Source: Lachnospiraceae bacterium
GTDB taxonomy: Bacteria; Bacillota; Clostridia; Lachnospirales; Lachnospiraceae
DNA length: 64,000 nucleotides
Direction: 5' to 3'
Assembly: GCA_015056795.1 (NCBI GenBank)
Contig: SVFO01000004.1
Coordinates: 19,274 to 83,273, forward strand
Program-made: the position numbers and the translations under genes
Part shown: positions 8,662 to 16,463 of the stretch, in pieces
Layout: each line of letters starts with the position of its first letter
How positions within the stretch are numbered: the first letter of the stretch is position 1
Notes under the pieces: generated by a model
Databases searched by the model: none
What the model was told of the DNA's origin: nothing
The model's input: the letters and a program-made list of their open reading frames with translations, nothing else

Positions 8662-10971
8662 TTAATTGTTAAAACCGTAATCAAATGACAGGTCATAGGG
8701 TCTGTCCACATTCTGTCTGATCTCATAGCAGATAAACTCATCATCCTCGTAATAGATCGAGGTTTCATTCTCGTATGCCTCAGCAAAGGCCTTCGCCCAA
8801 TAATAAAGCTTGGACATCAGGATATGCCGATATTGTCCCTTATAAATTTCAATGCCCTTACTGATCGGCATCGGTTTCGTCGCACTCGCCATGGAGACGC
8901 GGGAGCCGCTTCCCTCGTAAGGCTCATCATAATCTCCCGGAATTTTCTCAATAAATACATAAACTCTCGAGGATGGAACGGAGAGATAGTTTCTGGCATT
9001 CAGTCCCAGATTGTCAATCAAAAGATCCCGGACCTCATAGTGATATCCATATTCCTCCGCCATGCGCAGCTCGTCATTCGCAGAAATAATGTTAAAGGTA
9101 TAAGGTTCATTTTCCCTGATAATGTTGGTCAGGCAAAGAATGGCTCCGTTCTTTTGGAAGGCCTCGACCCTGACGGGCTGGCGTACCCATCCTAAAAGTC
9201 CAAGAAATACAAAGCAAACCACGGCAAACAATGCAGGGAAGATTTTCTTCAGGTTTTCTCCCTCAAATAAACCCATGGCAAAATTCAGCAAAAAGTCAAT
9301 GAGCACGCCCAGCAAGGGGATAATGAAGTATGCCAGATAAATGCTGGTACGGTTCTTATCCATCAAAACGGGAACGCCCAGCTCCTTCGACATCAGCAGA
9401 AAACAGAAGAACAGCATGTTTAAGGAGATGGCAAGAATGACCCTTCCATACTCTCCGTCCCTATGAAATAAGGCAACTCCTCCGAACACAAAGCCAAGTA
9501 AAATCATCACCAGAAGAATTGCGCCAAAGCTCGACTTTTCGCTGATAAACACATAGCCGGACAGGAAGGTTGTCATCGTCGTAAAGAACCGAGAAACGCC
9601 CACCATTGCCACGCTGCGGGAAGCACCTGCCTGCGCGGTCATCGTTATGTTTGGCAGCAGTTCCTGACTCACTGCCCCCACAGTCGTTAGTTGCTGCATA
9701 TCCGCAGGTGTCGCCTTGCTTTGATTGAGCTGGCTGTGAACGGCATCATTTTCACTACCGTCATCCACCGTCCCGCTCATGACGCCAAGACCCCAGCGAA
9801 GGGAGCCCTCGAGAGGCGTTCCGCCAAGATAAGCGAACCACATGGGAAGAATGGCTACCACAATTCCCAAAATGCCAGCCGCCATCACTCGTCCAAAATA
9901 ACCCTTGCGGAAAAGCACCCTACAGAAAGCGATGCCAAAGGCAACGCAGAAAATGCCAAGCGCAATCGTGTCATAAAAATGTGCTGCAAGCGTCAGGCTT
10001 ACGTTGATGCCAAACAGCTTTAGCATGGTTGTACTGTCACCCTTAAAGCCCTTAAAATCCTTGAGACCCTCCTCTTCTTTCCTTTCGCGCAAAAACAAAA
10101 TCAGGAAGAAAATGCTAGGCAGGATAAAGATCATGCCATACTCCTGCGGCAAAGCACTATAATATCTCATATAGGCATTCTTACCCCAGATGTTCAGAAG
10201 GAGGTAGAAGCCCGTTGCAATATATGCGGCAGAATCCGTCTTGCAGATCAAACGCAGTAAAAACAGTAAATGCAAATGGATCAGGAAGGTTTCCAGCAGG
10301 GAGAAGAGACGCAACAGCACATAGGTCTCAATGCCAAATACCTGATGGAAGAAATAAATAATACAGTGGAATCCAAAGGGGTAAACACCTGAGGTAAAAA
10401 TATCATTTTGTCCCATCGCGTTAATCCACTGATTATGTACCAGCATGTCTGATGCCGTATAGCCATAGGTCAGGAACAGATTGGACCCATACTGCCAGCA
10501 GATGATCACGATAATAGCAATAGTTCCTATCCAGTCAAACCAACGGGTGGAAATGTTTTCCGCAATGGCCTTGAACATGTTTGTAATGGCCTGCCATACC
10601 AGCTGGAAAATTCGGGAAAAGAACAGACGAAAGCCCATGGTGTTTACAATGACGTTGTGAGTCGTCTCTCCTGCCGTCACCAGGGAAGCCTTTACCCAAT
10701 CCTGCCAGTGATAAATTGCAATGCCAATCAGTGCAGGCAATACAATGCCCAGAATCAGGGTTGTCCTATTGGAAATCTTTAATAGCTGTAGCAAAAACAC
10801 AAGGTTGATGACATAAAAATTGCCAATGCAAGTATACGCCGTATATCTCACGTAGAAGGGATGGTTCTCAAACTTTTTGTGAAATACCGCCGCTGGAATT
10901 AAAACAACCACGCCCAAATAAAGGGCGATAATCAGAATCAATTGTAAAAAGGTCAACAACTGCATTGACAT
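8662..10971 (-). CDS. Large polytopic membrane protein of the Pel-type operon, GT-C-like
   Basis: A 769-residue protein with roughly 13-15 hydrophobic segments and a soluble C-terminal tail of about 150 residues. After a transmembrane helix at about 148-168 there is a loop with YTASDMLVHNQW (D175, H179, W182) and SGVYPFGFHCIIYFF, an arrangement like the acidic first loop of GT-C polyprenyl-phosphate-dependent glycosyltransferases. That suggests a transferase acting on the outer face of the membrane, but I cannot confirm the family. It is flanked by the PelE-like and DUF2194 genes with 27-base gaps, so it belongs to the same complex or pathway. The ribosome site GGAGAATTCTGTC supports the start at 10971. 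Confidence 0.7.
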   Translation of the reverse strand: MSMQLLTFLQLILIIALYLGVVVLIPAAVFHKKFENHPFYVRYTAYTCIGNFYVINLVFLLQLLKISNRTTLILGIVLPALIGIAIYHWQDWVKASLVTAGETTHNVIVNTMGFRLFFSRIFQLVWQAITNMFKAIAENISTRWFDWIGTIAIIVIICWQYGSNLFLTYGYTASDMLVHNQWINAMGQNDIFTSGVYPFGFHCIIYFFHQVFGIETYVLLRLFSLLETFLIHLHLLFLLRLICKTDSAAYIATGFYLLLNIWGKNAYMRYYSALPQEYGMIFILPSIFFLILFLRERKEEEGLKDFKGFKGDSTTMLKLFGINVSLTLAAHFYDTIALGIFCVAFGIAFCRVLFRKGYFGRVMAAGILGIVVAILPMWFAYLGGTPLEGSLRWGLGVMSGTVDDGSENDAVHSQLNQSKATPADMQQLTTVGAVSQELLPNITMTAQAGASRSVAMVGVSRFFTTMTTFLSGYVFISEKSSFGAILLVMILLGFVFGGVALFHRDGEYGRVILAISLNMLFFCFLLMSKELGVPVLMDKNRTSIYLAYFIIPLLGVLIDFLLNFAMGLFEGENLKKIFPALFAVVCFVFLGLLGWVRQPVRVEAFQKNGAILCLTNIIRENEPYTFNIISANDELRMAEEYGYHYEVRDLLIDNLGLNARNYLSVPSSRVYVFIEKIPGDYDEPYEGSGSRVSMASATKPMPISKGIEIYKGQYRHILMSKLYYWAKAFAEAYENETSIYYEDDEFICYEIRQNVDRPYDLSFDYGFNN

Positions 10972-10998
10972 GACAGAATTCTCCTTTATGAATTCTTG

Positions 10999-11946
10999 TT
11001 AATTAAAAATACGGATCAGCTCCAGCGTCTCGCGATCAATGACCACGTCTGCCTTTTTCAGTTCTCCCATGACGCTAAAGAATTTCTCACGATTCTCCAT
11101 ACTAAAATAGAGCTTTAGCTGTAAGGTATAGGTGGCAAGCTCGTTTGGGAACAGTTCCTTCGCCACCTCGCACCAAAACTGTACTCTATCATACGAACGA
11201 AGCTTCAAAAGCAAAATGCCTACCCACTCGATATACTGGATGGTCAGCCTGTCACGATATTCCTCGTCGTTGTATAGGAAGGTGCAAGCCTCATCCATTT
11301 TGTCCACAAAGCCTTTCTGCTCCATCTCCGGGAACACTTCCTGACTCAAGATCTCGTTCATAAACTCGATCAACTCGCAGGCGCGCTCCTCAGGCTCTGC
11401 GTAATCTTCCTTAAAGGCATTGTATTTTTCCTGGCTGGTCTGGCGGAAATCATTCAGGGAATCTCTCATGACTGTTGCCGCATAGTGAGACGTCTCGGAA
11501 TCCTCGCTATTCAGTGCCAAATTGATGGATGCCAACGATTTTTGCACGTCGCCTCGCACCACGTCCAGCATCAGTCCACGCAAGCTCTGTCTGTCAGAAA
11601 CCGCAAGGGCTTCCTCCAAGGGCACACGATTTCGCTCAACCTCTTCCTCTGCCTTTCTCGGAGCCTTCACCTTTTCCTTTCCAAAGATAACGTCGGCCAG
11701 ATCCGCGCCATTTCGGAAGAAATAAGCGTAAATCACCTGCGCCGTAATAAAGAACAAGGGTCCGATCACGGGGCAAATAAACATAACAAAGGCCTGTAAA
11801 TAATACCCTGGCATCGTCATCTGCGTGTACTTTAGTTCGGAGTCCTCAGCATACATCTGTTGAAAATATCCCCAGATCACAAACAGGACACAGACGATTG
11901 TATTGAGTATGATGATTACTAAAAACCAAACTCCTGCAGCGGTCAT
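10999..11946 (-). CDS. pelE: PelE-like protein: two membrane segments plus cytoplasmic helical repeat domain
   Basis: A 315-residue protein. Two transmembrane helices (about 5-27 and 47-74) are followed by a soluble helix-rich region. The segment VPLEEALAVSDRQSLRGLML and the following SHYAATVMRDSLNDFRQ resemble Gram-positive PelE proteins, which have two membrane segments and TPR-like repeats and hold PelF to the PelD-PelG complex. The start overlaps the stop of the PelD fusion gene by the tetranucleotide ATGA, so translation is coupled, as expected for subunits made in fixed ratio. The symbol rests on synteny, architecture and partial similarity; it is less certain than pelF and pelG. Confidence 0.72.
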   Translation of the reverse strand: MTAAGVWFLVIIILNTIVCVLFVIWGYFQQMYAEDSELKYTQMTMPGYYLQAFVMFICPVIGPLFFITAQVIYAYFFRNGADLADVIFGKEKVKAPRKAEEEVERNRVPLEEALAVSDRQSLRGLMLDVVRGDVQKSLASINLALNSEDSETSHYAATVMRDSLNDFRQTSQEKYNAFKEDYAEPEERACELIEFMNEILSQEVFPEMEQKGFVDKMDEACTFLYNDEEYRDRLTIQYIEWVGILLLKLRSYDRVQFWCEVAKELFPNELATYTLQLKLYFSMENREKFFSVMGELKKADVVIDRETLELIRIFN

Positions 11947-14216
11947 ACTGCTTCCTCCTCAGCCTGACACTCAAATCCAGCATCCCTCAGACGCTTCATG
12001 GCAAACTCTGCATCCTTCGGTCCCGAATTGGCCAAAAGCACCTGCAGGCTACCATCTGGTTTATAACCGATATAGTCCGTATTTCTAAGCACCTGATCGA
12101 GTCTTACATCCAGCTCCTCGAGAGGCATGCTCTGATAAATCAACAGATTAATCAACGAACACTTGGTAAAGCCCTTTTCCTTTGCTCTGACAAATGCGGA
12201 TACCAGCTGTGCATAAGCGTCCGCTTCCATGATATGCGTATTTCCAACATATCTCTGGGAACGAAGCACCTCCATGTATTTGTCTGCATGAAGCAATGCG
12301 TTCTGGGTCAGATAGCTTGCGATGGCAAGCACATTGGCCTGACCTAACGTCATTCTCTCCCAAGAGATGCCCCATACCATGATGATAATTTGCATTTGAT
12401 CGCCGCCAAAAATTGCATTTGCCATCAGCGGGTACTCTTCCATCATATTCTTGTTGATATATACCTTCTTCTGGCTCAGCACCTCGTACATCTGCTCCAT
12501 CTTCTTATAATGTACGGAGGTTCCAAGGCATCTCGCCTTGTCTGAGGTTGAGGATACGAGACGCGCATATTCATCGTCTGCCGTAGAGTAAATGGCAACG
12601 TCCTTACAATGCATAATCTTTGCAACAACGTCAGCCGCATAGAACAGAACCTCTTCCGGCTCATACTGATCCAGACTGGATGTTACTTCATAAATCTTAC
12701 CAATACTATCGTTCTGATTTACTAACTGATCAGACAGCACGTCCTTCACGCGGACGTTACTGCCGTTAATGTCAGACATGTCTGCAAGCTGCCTTGTCAG
12801 GAAGCTTACCTCATTGGCATTCTCTGCCTTGATGGCGCGAAGCTTATCCTTCATGTAACCGACAACCAGACCCAAAATCAGGAGCTGTGCCATCCATACA
12901 TAGGTGCTGTAATCCAAGAGCACGTCGAAACCACTTCGATAATACATCTGTCGGAAAACATAACCAGCAATGGCCAAAAGGCTGGAGAAGATCGCCTGCT
13001 GCTGACCATGCACAATTGCAAAAAGCAATACGTACAACAAATAGAAATCCAAGTGGCGGAAATACTCATGATCCGTTGCACGGTTATTCAGCATAAAGAA
13101 GGGAATAAATACGATTAAGTTCTCCACAAAAGGAATGGCCGCACGGATCATTTCCTTTAGCTTGCGGACAAAGGCCTCCCAGGCATTCTCCTGTCGGTCC
13201 GTCAAACGAGAAAATCTTCCCGCATGCTTTTTCATATACTCGGCCACGGCAGGCAATGCCTTTTGCGGCGGATTCATCTCATAAATGCCAAACTCCTCGT
13301 CTGGATCCTTTGCGTCCAAAATGACATTGGTATCTGAGTTATCCAGACTGTCTAGAATGACAGGGCCCCCTTCATTCGCATTTGCCGCGGCCATACCTGC
13401 GGCAATCAGCTCTGCCATTTCGCGCTGGGTAATCTGCGTCTTTCCAGAGATCTGATAGATGCCAGATTTGTGACTCTGTACCGTCATCATTTTGTAGATA
13501 AATTCAATGGCATCCATCATGTGAAGAAGACGATAGCTCTTCTCTCCTTCGAGAGCTTCTACGTCGCCTTCCTCAACATCCATTAAGGGCTTTGCGTTCA
13601 AGACCCGAACGCTACGTCCAGGATGAAGCTTTATCTCACCAAGATCCAGGGCGTCCATAATCATCCCTGCGCAGACATTGTCAATCTCCGTGGCATCATC
13701 GGGAATGCCATACAGATTGCCGAGACGAAGCACCATGACGTCGCCCATGGTCATTCTTCCATAGTCAAGGCAGGTCTTCTCGCCCATCGCGATGGATTGC
13801 GCCTTTTCAGAGCTGTTCCTGCTCTTTTCTACCTCACCGTCATCCGTTGCCTCCAGACCCTCTAAGGCTTCTTCGGAGGACAGATAAATGAAGCGTCCCT
13901 GACGCAGCGCAGCAAAGGACATCAGAAGATTCAGAAGACTGGAGGCAAATTTGATGGAAGTATTCATGCCTGTCTTCCATGGGAAAGCTTTATCATAAGC
14001 GCCCAAAAACAAGGTAACCTGTGGCTTTACGCTCACAAATACCTCGCGGATACATGCATTGTCATAGGCAAAGCGATAGGTTTCAAACACCTTGCGGTTG
14101 AAAAAGGTCTCCCTTCCTTCTTCTGTCAGGACAAAAATCCTGTGTCCCTCCTTATGAAGCTTTTCCACCATTTTCCGCATCAGGCTTCCCGTGCTCCCGA
14201 TCAGTAAAATATCCAT
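11943..14216 (-). CDS. pelD: SDR-PelD fusion: atypical NAD-epimerase-like domain, four membrane helices, GAF and degenerate GGDEF domain
   Basis: A 757-residue protein. Residues 1-330 form an extended short-chain dehydrogenase/epimerase-like domain, but the glycine motif is GSTGSLM (third Gly lost) and the YxxxK position reads A143-M-G-E-K147, so the catalytic Tyr is absent while K147 and S113/S114 remain. Four membrane helices follow (about 358-377, 389-404, 406-426, 436-457), then a GAF domain (about 515-640) and a GGDEF-like domain (about 655-750). Here RNTD (711-714) precedes PDGSL (720-724) by five residues, exactly the spacing of the I-site RxxD to GGDEF in diguanylate cyclases. In PelD this degenerate domain binds cyclic-di-GMP and switches Pel synthesis on. 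The membrane-GAF-GGDEF part matches PelD; the SDR part is an addition. Confidence 0.85.
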   Translation of the reverse strand: MDILLIGSTGSLMRKMVEKLHKEGHRIFVLTEEGRETFFNRKVFETYRFAYDNACIREVFVSVKPQVTLFLGAYDKAFPWKTGMNTSIKFASSLLNLLMSFAALRQGRFIYLSSEEALEGLEATDDGEVEKSRNSSEKAQSIAMGEKTCLDYGRMTMGDVMVLRLGNLYGIPDDATEIDNVCAGMIMDALDLGEIKLHPGRSVRVLNAKPLMDVEEGDVEALEGEKSYRLLHMMDAIEFIYKMMTVQSHKSGIYQISGKTQITQREMAELIAAGMAAANANEGGPVILDSLDNSDTNVILDAKDPDEEFGIYEMNPPQKALPAVAEYMKKHAGRFSRLTDRQENAWEAFVRKLKEMIRAAIPFVENLIVFIPFFMLNNRATDHEYFRHLDFYLLYVLLFAIVHGQQQAIFSSLLAIAGYVFRQMYYRSGFDVLLDYSTYVWMAQLLILGLVVGYMKDKLRAIKAENANEVSFLTRQLADMSDINGSNVRVKDVLSDQLVNQNDSIGKIYEVTSSLDQYEPEEVLFYAADVVAKIMHCKDVAIYSTADDEYARLVSSTSDKARCLGTSVHYKKMEQMYEVLSQKKVYINKNMMEEYPLMANAIFGGDQMQIIIMVWGISWERMTLGQANVLAIASYLTQNALLHADKYMEVLRSQRYVGNTHIMEADAYAQLVSAFVRAKEKGFTKCSLINLLIYQSMPLEELDVRLDQVLRNTDYIGYKPDGSLQVLLANSGPKDAEFAMKRLRDAGFECQAEEEAV

Positions 14217-14238
14217 CTTTTCCCTGTCCTCTCAAACT

Positions 14239-14502
14239 CTATAATACAATTCCCTGGCGCCTCAGCTCTTCCAAAAACGCCTTCACGTCCGGAAGGGCTT
14301 CCTCTAGGCTTATTTCATATGTTTCGCTCAGTGCCCTGGCGGCATCCATCGGATCATTTCGTTTCCAATAATGCTCCAAAATCATGGCTCCCGTTTCATT
14401 CATGGCCACTGGTGCGCGGTATTTTTCAGGCTCCTGCTGCATGTCAAGCAACCAAAACTTTCCTGCTGCATGACGAAGCTGATAGCGCTTCGTTTCCGTC
14501 AT
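14239..14502 (-). CDS. PqqD-family small protein at the head of the Pel-type operon
   Basis: An 87-residue protein with the PqqD fold pattern: N-terminal strands (FWLLDMQQEPEKYRAPVAMN), then NETGAMILEHYWKRNDPMDAARAL (written in parts: the helix near 36-46 and the following winged helix) and the C-terminal helix VKAFLEELRRQGIVL. PqqD proteins bind precursor peptides for radical SAM enzymes in RiPP pathways, but free-standing copies also occur in glycan clusters where the role is unknown. No radical SAM gene is near it. It is the first gene after the operon promoter, 22 bases before the PelD fusion. The ribosome site AGAAAGGA supports the start. Confidence 0.75.
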   Translation of the reverse strand: MTETKRYQLRHAAGKFWLLDMQQEPEKYRAPVAMNETGAMILEHYWKRNDPMDAARALSETYEISLEEALPDVKAFLEELRRQGIVL

Positions 14503-14528
14503 TTTATGATATCCTTTCTTAAATGAAG

Positions 14529-14539
14529 TCGCCTCGCGA
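14529..14539 (-). promoter_or_regulatory. Small GAG-triloop hairpin in the leader of the Pel-type operon
   Basis: On the minus strand TCGC-GAG-GCGA forms a perfect 4-bp hairpin about 27-37 bases ahead of the pqqD-like start. The same 9-base core (CGCCTCGCG on the plus strand) recurs in the leader of dgt and between the GH8 and SGNH genes with longer stems. It is short, so the evidence for function is weak. Confidence 0.35.
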
Positions 14540-14596
14540 TATTTTAATGCTCCCGTAATATCATTTTTTCAAAAGGAGACATTATGTTGAGCATCT

Positions 14597-14605
14597 ATTA
14601 TACCA
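14597..14605 (-). promoter_or_regulatory. Extended -10 promoter of the exopolysaccharide operon
   Basis: The minus strand reads TGG-TATAAT, a perfect -10 hexamer (14597-14602) with the TGn extension. No good -35 box is visible (best match TTTCAT), which is acceptable for an extended -10 promoter. Transcription would start near 14590, giving a leader of about 88 bases before the pqqD-like gene, so all eleven genes down to 145 can be one transcript. Confidence 0.65.
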
Positions 14606-14637
14606 TAAATAGCGCAAAAATGAAAGCCCTTACTTTT

Positions 14638-14901
14638 TTATCCCTCCACGATCAGATATCTTCCATCGCCAACGTCAAAGACTTCGTCATTTTCTAAAAC
14701 TTCTTCTCCTTCAGCGCCCTCCAGATCTACGCCGACTTCCTCGAAGTATTCCAAAACCTCCTCCAAGGATTCTGCCACCGTTGCCATACAATCCTCCAGG
14801 AACTCCTCGGCCTCCTCCAGCGTTTCTGCAACAGGCTCAGGAAATAACTGTCCCTGATTCTTTAAAAAACACTCTAAAACGGCATCATCATATTCTCTCA
14901 T
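14638..14901 (-). CDS. Small acidic conserved protein of unknown function
   Basis: An 87-residue, very acidic protein (runs such as EEAEEFLEDC and EGAEGEEVLENDE). It starts MREYDDAVLECFLKNQGQLF and ends DVGDGRYLIVEG. I recall similar short proteins in many Lachnospiraceae genomes, without a known function. The ribosome site GGGAGGACATGTC and an extended -10 promoter just upstream support a real gene. Two helices and a terminal beta hairpin seem likely. It reads towards the polysaccharide operon, whose own promoter lies just beyond its stop. Confidence 0.8.
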   Translation of the reverse strand: MREYDDAVLECFLKNQGQLFPEPVAETLEEAEEFLEDCMATVAESLEEVLEYFEEVGVDLEGAEGEEVLENDEVFDVGDGRYLIVEG

Positions 14902-14934
14902 GACATGTCCTCCCAGTATCCCTAATATCTGCAG

Positions 14935-14943
14935 ATTATAACA
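14935..14943 (-). promoter_or_regulatory. Extended -10 promoter of the small acidic protein gene
   Basis: The minus strand reads TGT-TATAAT, a consensus -10 (14935-14940) with TGn extension, about 27 bases ahead of the ribosome site of the gene starting at 14901. No clear -35 box at normal spacing. Confidence 0.6.
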
Positions 14944-15024
14944 TACTAAATCATAACACTATTTCAATCATTTTGAAATCCATAATGCTAATTGTAACAG
15001 AAATATGTCTAATTTGGCCTGTTG

Positions 15025-16275
15025 CTACTTCTCAAAATTTGTCACGAATTGGAGTAACTCCAGGGGCGTTTCGATGAGCGCGTCAGCCCCGTGCCAGATC
15101 AGTTCTTCCTTTTCACGGAAGCCCCAGAGGGCTCCGATGGTGAAGGCTCCGGCGCTACGGCCTGTCATAACGTCCGTTCCCGTATCACCCAAGTATAATA
15201 CATTGTCAGGGGCGATGTTCTCGCCGTCTGCCTTCCATTGGTCCAAGATACGATAAACACCCTGTGGACTAGGTTTGATTTCAAGGCCAGGCTCCTGCCC
15301 TTGGATGATATCAAACACACCTGCACCAAATAAGGTTTCCACGACCTGAATGGTCTGTGCGTGGGGCTTATTCGAAAGAACGGCGATTTTGATGCTACGG
15401 TGCTTGAGCTCATCAATCAGAGCAACCATGCCATCAAAGGGCTTGACGCCATCCATGCAGTGCACGGAAAAAAGCTCGCAATATTTTTGAAAGGCTGCAT
15501 CAAAGTGCGTCAGATTTGCATCCCCTGAGGCGCGCAGTGCCCGCTTTACAAGATTTGCCGCTCCGTCCCCTGCAAAATACTGATAATCCTTGTCCACAAA
15601 TGGTCCAAGGCCAAATTCCTTTAATGTCTCATTGCCACAATAGGTCAGGCTATGAATCGTGTCCGACAGTGTTCCGTCAAGGTCAAAGATCACTGCCTTC
15701 TTTTCCGTCTGATCTCTCTCTAGTCTTGAGAGCTCCTGATAGAGTCTTCCTGCAGGAAGCCCCACAACGGAATTATAATCGCCCTCAATGCCTTTTACAT
15801 ATTTTGCAAATTCTCCCTGAATGCCATAGGCTCCCGCCTTGTCCAGCGGATCACCCGTCGCGACATAGGATCGAATCTCCTCCTCGCTCATAGGCGTCAC
15901 GATGACCTTTGTCTCTTCGTAGAAGGTCTTTCGTTGACCTTCCTTCGTCAGAATGGTTACGCCAGTGTCGACAAAATGCTCTCGTCCCTGAAGGTGCCTT
16001 AGCATCTCTGCCGCCTGCTCGGTATCCTTGGGCTTTCCAAGAATCTGATCCTCGAGAACGACAACCGTATCGGCGCCGACCACTGTCTCCTTCTTCGGAA
16101 GGATATCCCATACGGCCTTCGCCTTACGGTACGATAGCTCCTCCACGGCCTCATGTGGTTTCATGCCTGGCGCGATATTCTCGTCCGCCTCACTCACCTT
16201 AACCTCATATTCAATTCCCAGCTGCTCAAGCAACTCCCGCCTTCTCGGCGATCCCGACGCCAAAACCACCCGCAT
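15025..16275 (-). CDS. Maf nucleotide pyrophosphatase fused to HAD phosphatase (phosphoglycolate-phosphatase-like)
   Basis: A two-domain protein. Residues 1-190 are Maf/YceF-like (ASGSPRRRELL at the N-terminus, GADTVV near 67, KAGAYGIQG near 146), a house-cleaning pyrophosphatase acting on abnormal nucleoside triphosphates. Residues about 193-416 are a HAD hydrolase of the Gph type (FDLDGTLSDT near 197, LSNKPH near 300, LGDTGTDV near 357). The open frame runs up to 16326, but AGGTGG lies just ahead of the ATG at 16275, which also matches the usual Maf N-terminus MRVVLASGSPRR, so I use it. The fusion is odd: both domains clear metabolites and the two are normally separate genes. It lies 90 bases beyond a long hairpin element. 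Confidence 0.9.
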   Translation of the reverse strand: MRVVLASGSPRRRELLEQLGIEYEVKVSEADENIAPGMKPHEAVEELSYRKAKAVWDILPKKETVVGADTVVVLEDQILGKPKDTEQAAEMLRHLQGREHFVDTGVTILTKEGQRKTFYEETKVIVTPMSEEEIRSYVATGDPLDKAGAYGIQGEFAKYVKGIEGDYNSVVGLPAGRLYQELSRLERDQTEKKAVIFDLDGTLSDTIHSLTYCGNETLKEFGLGPFVDKDYQYFAGDGAANLVKRALRASGDANLTHFDAAFQKYCELFSVHCMDGVKPFDGMVALIDELKHRSIKIAVLSNKPHAQTIQVVETLFGAGVFDIIQGQEPGLEIKPSPQGVYRILDQWKADGENIAPDNVLYLGDTGTDVMTGRSAGAFTIGALWGFREKEELIWHGADALIETPLELLQFVTNFEK

Positions 16276-16365
16276 ATTACCACCTGCTAAATTCATATAC
16301 AAACCGTATTGTTTTCGTGCCTTCATGCCAATTTAATGCATTCCAAATTCATTATAACTTTGAAC

Positions 16366-16453
16366 AACCTCGAGGGGACATACCTGGCGGGCTCTGCTCA
16401 GGCCTGTGTACCAAGCGTGCCTGAGAGAGCTTATCAGGTATCGTCCCCGAGTT
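16366..16453. repeat. Long hairpin element A (bulged-base hairpin family)
   Basis: The base pairs AACCTCGAGGGG (left) with CCCCGAGTT (right), leaving a bulged C and A; the middle has nested arms: ACATACCTG with CAGGTATCGT, GCTCT with AGAGC (plus strand order reversed) and the perfect CTCAGGC/GCCTGAG pair. The whole 88-nt segment folds into one long hairpin. Elements B (53531-53610) and C (57991-58070) have the same base but a quite different stem. It lies 10 bases after the ppk stop and 90 bases before the Maf-HAD start. Confidence 0.85.
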
Positions 16454-16463
16454 CTTCATATTA

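Noticed and set aside
14503..14596. Cyclic-di-GMP riboswitch in the leader of the Pel-type operon
   Set aside because: The expected conserved core of the known classes is not recognisable in this 90-base leader; regulation at PelD is better supported.
16366..16453. Integron attC-like site
   Set aside because: It has extrahelical bases and a variable stem, but the ends do not give RYYYAAC and GTTRRRY core sites in any of the three copies.
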